DNA of 64,000 nucleotides. Origin: Phymatolithon calcareum (taxonomy: Eukaryota > Rhodophyta > Florideophyceae > Hapalidiales). The stretch lies in assembly GCA_977006965.1 (NCBI GenBank), contig OZ345380.1:1-64000 (forward strand). The letters are read 5' to 3'. Below, in pieces: positions 56,249 through 64,000 of this stretch. Below the pieces are notes generated by a model that saw only the letters and a list, made by a program, of their open reading frames with translations, was not told the DNA's origin and did not search any database. The position numbers were made by a program, and so were the translations under genes. Every line of letters starts with the position of its first letter. The stretch's first letter is position 1.

Positions 56249-57740
56249 ATAAAAGCAATGTATTGACTTCTTATATTAACAGTGGCCTTGACCGTTGGAA
56301 GAGATCATGTGCCTTGAGAGTGGGCTCAGAGGAAAATTATGCCACGTTTCAGTATTATTTTTAGACTATGTTTGTTGCCAATGGTACCACTTGCTTTGTG
56401 TAATTGTTCATGGTGCTATCGCAGAACAGTTCATTTACTTCTACGTTAGCTTGGTTAACATTTGATCATTTTGTTGCCGTAATACACGTTCTCAGATAGT
56501 AGCTCCAGGGAGAGTTATGGAAAACCAGATCTTGAGTACGTGTCTAGATTGGTTTGCTTATGATCCTTGAGAACTTATGAACAGCATTTTTGGAGTTTCA
56601 TTATTAAATACACAAATATTGCAGCTAAAGCTTGAACATGTTCTGTAGAGAGAAAAACCTAATTACACGCAACAATTCGGTTTTTTAAAAAACCAGCTCA
56701 ACGAAGAGCCAGAAGGAAGTGAATCGAAGCATTGTACATAACGTAGAGAGATAATGTAAACTTTTTGTACAATCCTGACTTGTAACCAAGCAACGTCAAA
56801 ATTGTAGGGTTAAGTACAGTCTATCGGTGACTGACAGCTAAACTGAACACCAAAAATGGCTACAGACGGCTTAAGCCAGTTTAGTGCCAAAACGCCAATA
56901 AAGATGACGCTATATCTCACGGATGAATTCTGAACAGATGACATTGTTCTCATCTCTATAGGCGCGCAGACGTATCCTGTACAAGTGCGAGCTTCTCTAC
57001 CAATTTATTTCATCGCTGGGGTTGTAGCAATGGTCTAAACATAAAGAGAAATGTAGTTTTGTGGGGTTTGAGCCCTTTTCGATGCCGATCAAACTCATGC
57101 TAACCCGTCGTAATGATGCAATACAACCACACATCCCAATAGAGACTACTATAAATAAGCGATATATAAATTAAATGTTCCCGATAACTTCAACAAAAGC
57201 TCATGCAGATGGCATCCGAACAGATAAGTACTGATTAACTGCTCGACCACCTCTTCATATGTATTTAGCCTTAAGCTCAGTGGAAAGTGCCAGATCGTGT
57301 TTTTTGCGGATGTCAGTGACTTTGTAATCTCACTGCGACGCACATAAACTGACTTCGTCGTCGTGCAGATCGCAGTCATAACTAGAAATCTTATTGGCGT
57401 CACCATAGAAAATATTAACACTGCGAATGTAAACCTGGGGCCCAATCAGCACTGTAATTGGCGTTGACACTTTTCAGATCCAGAAAATTTGCTTTATTCT
57501 GTTGTCGATTCTGAACATGTCGAGGTCAAATATTGAAAGCTCCAGACGAAAAAGAACGGAAAGAAATACGTATACATAGCAAGCTTCAAATACGTGGGTT
57601 CCTGCCGACATGTGTTCTAGAAATGTCAATGGGGTACTAGTTTACATTAGCTGAGTACTACTTATTGCGTGTAACTTTCTTGATCTTCTCATCTACCCCT
57701 TAGACACTCCACATACTGCACTGCAAGTTCCAATCGTAAA

Positions 57741-58710
57741 ATGGCACCTTTCCCGTCTGAAAAGCTCACACTGCTCGAGTGCCTGATCGCAAATGGATAT
57801 TTTGAAGGCGTTCGTGCCACCGCTGCCAAGAAGGGCTGGCCTATTGACTTTGGATCTATTCCAACTAAGACATTGAATAACAAAATTCGTTATATGAGGC
57901 AGAAAATTGGAACAGGAAGGTCAAAACAAGGTGAGTTTGGACTGATGTTACTGCGCTGTTTTCAAATCAGATATAACCTGCCAGCTCATACTTTTTGTCC
58001 AATTCAGAGCCGTCAGTAGCTCTGAACCGCATGGGTGGTCCGTTTCGAGCTGGATCGAGCAAAGAGCCGGTTGACATTGATGAGGTGTCGGACTCTATGG
58101 GTCAGATGGAGGAAGGCTCTGACGTGCAGGAAAGAGGCGACGGAGAGGATGACCAATCGCTGCCTATGACGATGTTTATGCCGAACTATCTGTATGGCCC
58201 GTGGAGAAATCCCGAGGACGATGATAACGCATGGTGTTCAGTAATTATCTGGCTCGCATCTGGAGTGGGGAGCGATGACGAGTTCAAACTCGCTGTAAGC
58301 GACTGTGGTATGTTTCTGGAATTTAGCCTCTACTGGCCGAAGTGTTTCTTAAACACAGTGGATGTGCATGAATGTGGCTCAACGGCGTTGGCGGGACTCC
58401 ACGACTCGAGTCATATCATCCTATGATTAAGTGCTTCTGCAGGCTCATTAATTCCATGCAAGGTCTCACTGGCGAGAAATTCTACCAAACTGCTCGCATT
58501 CCGTTGCGCTTCCAAGTCGAATCGCACTTTGAAGTGTACCGTCAGCAATGGGCTAATGGGCTACAGATGCTGTACGTGATGATGCGCGCCCCGGCGCGAA
58601 ACATAAAGCGTGCGAGCACGCGCATCAAGTTTGTTCAGCTGACTGCGAGCGAGCCGTCAGACTGCAAAGGCGCCGCAACCGCCTCAACTTCTGAGGTGAC
58701 AGTCAGCTAG
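57741..58710 (+). pseudogene. Harbinger accessory gene (second ORF), one intron, one frameshift
   Basis: Exon 1 is 57741-57930. The phase-1 intron 57931-58007 has GTGAGT..ATTCAG ends. Exon 2 begins at 58008 (EPSVALNRMGG). The first 50 residues (LLECLIANGYFEGVRATAAKKGW..TLNNKIRYM) could be a short helix-turn-helix. An acidic linker follows (58080-58160), then a C-terminal domain starting FMPNYLYGPWRNPEDDDNAW. A frame change near 58395-58405 (between HDSS and SYHPMIKCF) is needed to continue to YQTARIPLRFQVESHFEVYRQQW and the stop at 58710. The second Harbinger gene usually encodes a Myb-like DNA-binding partner that brings the transposase to the ends. I infer the same role from position, since no Myb signature is plain. 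Confidence 0.6.
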
Positions 58711-59007
58711 TAGACTTCGTGCTGTATCAATTGCGATGTCTCTCCAATGTTCTCGTGCCCCGGTGTGATAATGTAAACAAATTCAGTGATCGCCGCAGCC
58801 CACGTTGAAGACCTAGTAAGAAGAGAAGAGTTTTGTTATTTGTGTGTTAAAATTAGTAAGGCCGTATTTTTCTCCAATTTGTCGAAAATATCTATTTCCC
58901 GCACCCCCCTGTAATGTGCCACGTATTTGGTGACTCGGCTATATCAGAAAAGAAATTAGGTAATATTACTGTAGAGTGTCCCGCATTACGAAATTTAGAA
59001 AATTACG

Positions 59008-59063
59008 GATCTTTGTTTACAACAATACATATTTTTAAATATGTATTTTTGTAAACAAAGATC
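59008..59063. repeat. 56-bp AT-rich hairpin
   Basis: Arms GATCTTTGTTTACAA and TTGTAAACAAAGATC flank an inner inverted ATACATATTT/AAATATGTAT. It lies about 100 bp beyond the Harbinger element. It may be a tiny MITE. No target duplication was seen. Confidence 0.65.
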
Positions 59064-60380
59064 TAGAAACATACACCATAAGTTTCATCAAATGACGTCG
59101 AGCAGTAATTTGGCTCTATACTTTTTCTCACTGTACCACCTCAGGAGGAGTGGCTTCGAGTTTCAGGGGTGTTCTACAATTCTGTATGGCACTGTATGCA
59201 CTTTCAGCAAGTGCGTTCAGGACAGTAGAACATGCGGCAGCTCGCTCCAAAAAGAAATGAAAAACGAGGAACTATCAGCGAAGATGACTCTCATGCTCGC
59301 CTTTCGACACCAGCACCGCACTTAACCAGAAGTACCTAGTCCCTAGAACCACATACGAAGAAGCCTAAACTATTTGCGTGGTGCAGCTCTCAGCTATGCT
59401 TCTCTGTGTTTCCGACGTATCGACACAGGCACAGCCCAACTCTTCTTCCCAGTTAAGCTAGCTCTAATGCTTTCCGAATGTTGGCACGCGAGAAAAGATA
59501 ACAGTACGGTCTTACGTGAGTCAGACATCCTCAATCGCCCGTCGGGGGAGTCTGTCGCAGCTTGGACCGTGATCCGTTTTGCCTTGCTTTGCGAAAGAGA
59601 CCGTGGATACGGTACTGTAGTATGACAGCACGGCAATAGTATCATATAATAGAGAATTTCGCTACTGTAGCCCAAAACATGGCATGATCATAGGTGCTCC
59701 ACAGTAATTTCAAAGATACTTTTATGAAATCGGAATGTACAGCAGTGCGGCATCGCCGATGTCCAATAGTGATTGGCACGATTTTGTATTGCTGTACTTT
59801 ATTTTTAATATCTTTCAAATGGTTTTGACAGTTGGATGAAGGCTCACCTGCACGCGTCTGGGACTACAGTTAATTCTCGATTTAAGAATAGCTCATGTGG
59901 ACAATTTTCAAAAAGTATTCTGAAACGAAGGATAATCTAAAGCCAATACAGATAATCATATCTGCAAGGAGCATCTATATCCTACAATTTGCTAGCTGGC
60001 ACTACGCCTTATCATTCTGGAGATATGATATGCTGTGAAATGAAAAGGTGGGCAAATCAGGCCGTGATGTGCTTCAAATATTACTTATTTTAAATGTGCG
60101 CCGTTCGTTTATGTGGAACTATGTCGAGGAAATCAGATAGTCTAAAAACATTATTAAATTTTGTAGGGCTGCTACTGAATATCTTTTCTCGGCATTTGTA
60201 CCCGTATCCTTACATCCAGATTGTACTCCTGTGCAGTACATTGGTCCTTGGCATCGACTGGTCATTCATGAATACCCAATGCAAGGAGTGGATTCCCATT
60301 ATGCGAAGTGAAGAATATGACCCAATGCTCGCCGCTCTAGCACGGAACTCTTCGCTCGCTCGGCGCGGGACCAAAACAGC

Positions 60381-61373
60381 ATGTGCACTTTTGGGCGCCG
60401 GGTCAACGCGCACAAGAGAGCCATTCCTTCCCGCAACCCTGTGAACTGTTGCGCACATCGAGTCGCTCGCTCCCGCTTCCTTGGCCATTTTGGCGCGTTC
60501 ACATTCGCCTTTGCTTTCTTCGCACTCATCGGGTGCGCGCATGGTGGCGTCAACATAGAGGATGTTCCTGGGGTGTATCGCAGATTGTCTGGTCGGCGAA
60601 AGTGTCCTGCGTCCGTGACTGTTGTTGCCACCACCGGTGTGAAGGCAACGCTAATAACCTCAGACACAAAATGCAATTCGGGCGAGATCGTCATGAAGGA
60701 GAACCCCGGTTTAACGGAAGGAAATGAAATCACTCGAGTTCTCCTCAGCCGAGGCGTTAATATCGTGGGCACAATTGTGCTCGCGAACGTGACCAAAGGT
60801 ATTACCTGTGAACGCGGCTTTCGAGTGGAGAACATCAGCCAGGGAAATCTGCTGAACTTTGTGCGCCCTCGAGAGACGCTGCAGTATCCGGATCGATTCG
60901 GAACTTTATACCGGAAGGGCCAGTACTACGTTGTGCTGCGGTCGAATTGCATCTACTATCGCGAAAGCACAGTGCCGGGGAAGGGCGAAACGGCGCCGTC
61001 TGCCTCGCCAACTCCGACGCCGTCAGCACAGGCGGACTTAAAGGGTGAATCGGCTGCACCTTTGACTCAAGGAAAGGGGGCGACGTCCACAAATCCATGG
61101 GCGTGGGCGGGGCCACTGATTGGAATTGGGGCGCTTGCGTTAGTCGCAATTGTTGCTCTTGTCGTGAGGCGAAGAGGTCGACAGAGCGGTCTGGACGGGG
61201 AATCAAGTGAAAATGCGTTCTTTGGCAGCTTGGCCAGCTCGCCGCGGCGATCAATGCACGACACACTTGCTCGAGATACCTCTGGTATCGTGTTTGAGGG
61301 GGCGAACGAAGAGTCGCCAAGGGAAAAGTCGCTGCCTGGGCCACCAAGTGGTCTGTCGGATGTGTCGGAATAG
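60381..61373 (+). CDS. Putative single-pass type I membrane protein, unknown family
   Basis: Intact 330-codon single-exon ORF, the longest in the window, with higher GC than its surroundings. A basic N-terminus (1-32) precedes a hydrophobic stretch at about 36-52 ending GCAHGG, which would serve as a signal peptide. A lumenal or extracellular part of about 180 residues has four cysteines (75, 98, 143, 190), likely two disulfides, and two N-glycosylation sites (N136-V-T, N151-I-S). A Pro/Ser/Thr-rich stalk (200-240) leads to a transmembrane helix at about 242-262 (WAGPLIGIGALALVAIVALV) followed by the RRRGR stop-transfer signal. The cytoplasmic tail is about 65 residues and Ser-rich. I do not recognise the ectodomain. 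A receptor or cell-surface role is inference. ATG at 60381 is the first in frame, and a later start would shorten the n-region. Confidence 0.75.
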   Translation: MCTFGRRVNAHKRAIPSRNPVNCCAHRVARSRFLGHFGAFTFAFAFFALIGCAHGGVNIEDVPGVYRRLSGRRKCPASVTVVATTGVKATLITSDTKCNSGEIVMKENPGLTEGNEITRVLLSRGVNIVGTIVLANVTKGITCERGFRVENISQGNLLNFVRPRETLQYPDRFGTLYRKGQYYVVLRSNCIYYRESTVPGKGETAPSASPTPTPSAQADLKGESAAPLTQGKGATSTNPWAWAGPLIGIGALALVAIVALVVRRRGRQSGLDGESSENAFFGSLASSPRRSMHDTLARDTSGIVFEGANEESPREKSLPGPPSGLSDVSE

Positions 61374-61779
61374 AGGAATTCTATTTTCCCAGCGATCGAT
61401 GTTTGGAATTGGAGGAGTGTTTGTCGCATACTCGTCATTTCTAGTTTACAGTAGTTGTTCTTTAGCCCGCCATTGTCAGCCCCTGTAAATTTCAGCTGCA
61501 TATTTGTCTGGCACGCCAACGACAGGAATTCGGTAGTGCTCCCCAACAGGAAGATATGGATACCTCTGCTCCGTAATGTCACAGAGGAAGGTAAATTCCA
61601 ATTGCACTGTCCGTAAAACGGCAGGCACATTAGGGAATCTGCGATTCTATCATTTTCCTCTGGATAGAGTCTCGCGCCTCGATTTGATCGTTTGGTAAAT
61701 ACGCATATTCTTGTAATTGAATTTTTTTGCTACACTGTAATGGGCGTCGCGATATGACCCTGCAGCGGTCCAAAAACTC

Positions 61780-62070
61780 TAGTGTCTATTGTACGGCTAT
61801 CGACCGCGATCAATAGCCGTAGCTACAAAAGCGCTAGAATTATGAAACTATTGCCCTCAAGAGACACTATCATATAGTGTCGCTTGTCCGGGAAGTTGTC
61901 GTCTATAGACGACAATATTATTATTTATGCGTCATCCTAAAACTAGCTTTTTTTAATTCCCTATGATACCTTCCATGAAATTTCACTTCTTCATGTTAAA
62001 TTTTATGAAGATTGGAAATCTTTCGATCGATAGTTCAACCAGGGGAACATTCCCCTGGTTCAACGGACTG
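61780..62070. repeat. Cluster of short hairpins
   Basis: Four inverted repeats lie within 300 bp: GGCTAT..ATAGCC near 61793-61820, GACACTAT/ATAGTGTC at about 61861-61881, a perfect 20-bp palindrome TTGTCGTCTATAGACGACAA near 61897-61916, and GTTCAACCAGGGGAA/TTCCCCTGGTTCAAC at about 62035-62066 with one mismatch. They follow the membrane-protein gene. The rest of 61.4-64.0 kb shows only short ORFs without family resemblance. Confidence 0.55.
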
Positions 62071-64000
62071 CAAAAAACAAGGAGGCTCAGTGGGTTGAAC
62101 CGCAGAGGCGTCCATCAGGCCGTTCATCGAATTCTTGTTCTGCGTTCTTTAAGCCATCGCAGAAGATTCTCTGGTGCTATTACGAGGTGCCTCCTCCCGC
62201 AGCTCGCGAAGGAGTCCTGTGTCCGAAGCATGTGCCTGCATCTCGGGACTGGGCAATGTGTACACGAGAACTAAAGAGTACGAAAGAAGGACGAGCAGGA
62301 CAAGGAAATAGCCTTTAAGACAAATCTCCTTGTTAGAAAACTAGAAACGTCGAACTCAGTCGGTGACCCCTCCGGAGTGTCCGGGTGACAAAGCTTCCTA
62401 AAGCAAAAGACCAGGAATCAGTCTCACGCAACTTCGAAGAAGTACCCCTGTACGCCAATTACGACCTGGGAAAATTTCGAGGGCGCGATGGGAAGGCGTC
62501 ATTTACAAGAATTTCGCCCAACACTACGGTACTAATTTTACGTGGTATACCATCGAGCTGTCGTCAGATTAAATCCGACCCTAGCTGAGCTCCAAGAGGC
62601 TCTGACACATAACAGGAAGACTCTTCCTTGACCAAGCTCGAGAGCACTCCAACGTTCTTCTTTGCGGCAGAGACGAGAACTGGTACTTGCTTATGCATAT
62701 CCTCCAAATGAGCAGCGCTGCATGGCAAACCAAATGTTGCTACTGCGCATCAAGTCGACCTCGGAATGATTCTCCTATATCACGGACAATGATAGGATAG
62801 CATGGTGGAAACTTAGGCCACCGAAAAGAAGCTCGTCTGGTCATCGGGGAAAAGTTGGTGCAAGTTTTTTCACAAGGTCGTTCCCACTCATTACCGCCGT
62901 CCTTCGCAGTCTCTCACTCGCAACTTTCGGTACTGCTGTTATATTGATCTACGGCTCGGCGTCAGCAGATGCGCTCTCATGATCAGCGGATCGAAACAAG
63001 ACGATTCGGTGGTACCCAGAAGTGTGGCGCGATGGCAATGTATGTCAGACCACAAGCGTCCACAGGGACGCTCTTGCCTTGCCGTCGTGCGAGCAAAGTG
63101 TACCTCCCGCCATTCACAATGAGCTAGTATGACCAGCAATCTCTTCGTCGTGTGTACGCCACCTTGCGCACGTAGTGGAGAAGTTGTTCGGCCAAGCACA
63201 AGAGCCGAAGAGTTATGAAAACGAGCTGCTGCGGCTGTATGACTGGGATGACTGTGTACACCAATATCTTTTGGTACAAGGGGGGGGAATAAGCGCGCTG
63301 TTGTTCATGTGGAATATCCTTCTAAACATGTTGCAGTGTCCACATGAGCACCTTGCACAGAGTGACAACAAGACAGGATTTGCAAAAGTGTGGGCATCTC
63401 AAGTGGCTTCCATTGGTCTTGTCAATTACATAACATGTTTTCTCCAGACGGTTGCAAGACAATAAGTGAAACAGGAAACTGGTTTTTATTCTGGAGATTT
63501 TGTTCTTTCCTTATTTGTTGCAGGGTATCTAAGCTATGCACAGTGTACGCTATGCAACATCTAGGGTCCTCTAAGATGTTTCAGGACTGGATTCATTCCG
63601 GGTGCTCGCGTAACTGCTTCCTGCGAGTGCTGTGGCACACCTCTACACGGCGACATCCGTGTGCCCTTCGCGGAACGTAATTCAATTCTTGCTCGTGACA
63701 GGACTCGAACCGGCAACCTCAACATTACAGATTTTGTTCCACAATTAGTTTAGTCCGTGTTAACGAATATCGCATCTCGATTGTTCTTCGAGAGCAGTTG
63801 GTTCGATGGGAATTCTACTTTCGAAAAGTGAGCACAAATTTTATCTCTAGGCCGGCCTTTTCTGGCTGTACATAGACGCCTGTTTGTTCAGGCGGCGGAA
63901 AGTGTCTGCACGTTGATTATCAGGGAAACGTTTGTCGAGTTTTCTTCCCTGAAATTGTTCATGAGAGAAAAACCAATGCCGCTATTCTGTACGGTTTAGG

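Larger units (their letters stand above)
55280..58910. mobile_element. PIF/Harbinger DNA transposon
   Basis: Tips GGGGGTGCGGGAAA (55280-55293) and its inverted form with one more G (58895-58909) bound a 3.6-kb unit. It holds a DDE_Tnp_4-type transposase running left (56248-55374) and a second gene running right (57741-58710). This two-gene, divergent layout is characteristic of PIF/Harbinger. The expected 3-bp target duplication is not recognisable, since TAA on the right has no partner on the left. About 1.5 kb between the genes holds no recognisable coding sequence and would contain both promoters. Confidence 0.78.

Noticed and set aside
58285-58372. Second intron in the Harbinger accessory gene
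   Set aside because: GT and AG dinucleotides exist, but the protein reads well through the region in the first frame and a single-base shift near 58400 explains the frame change more simply.
62380-62800. Possible coding remnant on the plus strand (segments such as NWYLLMHILQMSSAAWQTKC)
   Set aside because: Needs several frame changes, and I could not tie it to a family with confidence.
63680-63790. tRNA-like sequence on the minus strand (GGTTCGAGTCC T-loop followed by a CACGAGC-like acceptor 3' strand)
   Set aside because: No 5' acceptor strand pairs with it, the T-stem has a mismatch and the anticodon loop cannot be drawn with seven bases. At best a degenerate tRNA or tRNA-derived repeat.

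Overview
The window reads as a chromosome end of a eukaryote. Bases 1-2034 are a telomere: a tandem 7-mer, CCCTATT on this strand (G-rich strand AATAGGG), in the orientation expected if the physical end lies to the left. Two gene models carry GT..AG introns of 77-94 bp. The telomere unit is neither the vertebrate (TTAGGG) nor the common plant (TTTAGGG) form. Together with the mix of elements (Ty3/Gypsy with chromodomain, PIF/Harbinger, hAT, Crypton, tyrosine-recombinase retrotransposon, LINEs) and NB-ARC genes, this makes me lean to a protist or alga, perhaps a red alga. That is a guess, not a demonstration.

Layout. 2-5 kb: diverged subtelomeric repeats; one ~1.35 kb unit recurs at 51.7-53.2 kb and another at 14.3-15.0 kb. 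5.9-7.4 kb: a broken gene with a possible tyrosine-recombinase core. 7.7-11.7 kb: a well preserved tyrosine-recombinase retrotransposon with split direct repeats, apparently lacking a reverse transcriptase core. 16-17.4 kb: a foldback element and a dead two-repeat Myb gene. 18.3-22.4 kb: a LINE on the minus strand holding a plus-strand LINE, then a Gypsy-like gag preceded by a proline-rich zinc-finger ORF. 24.7-25.5 kb and 45.8-47.9 kb: two decayed paralogous NB-ARC (NLR-like) genes. 26-28.2 kb: LINE tails and a foldback element. 28.2-29.9 kb: a dead Crypton. 33.7-36.4 kb: a Ty3/Gypsy chromovirus pol carrying three datable retroposon insertions. 36.8-37.3 kb: a small spliced zinc-finger gene. 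37.7-42.9 kb: a Russian-doll stack (dispersed repeat > solo LTR and hAT > LINE > LINE). 48.3-50.2 kb: an element with ~130-bp inverted ends containing a second complete-ended element. 55.3-58.9 kb: a PIF/Harbinger element with divergent transposase and accessory gene. 60.4-61.4 kb: the only long, intact, host-like gene, a single-pass membrane protein.

How it fits together. This is a subtelomeric transposon graveyard. Most coding sequence is transposon-derived and broken by stops and frameshifts, but target-site duplications around many insertions let their order be read directly. The parts most likely to be new biology are the RT-less tyrosine-recombinase retroelement, the NB-ARC pair, the zinc-finger gene whose two introns cut both fingers at the same position, and the telomere unit. 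Stretches not listed (about 12.6-14.3, 15.1-16.0, 17.4-18.2, 22.4-23.4, 43.9-45.6, 50.3-51.6, 53.2-53.8, 56.3-57.7 and 61.4-64.0 kb) hold only short ORFs I cannot assign.
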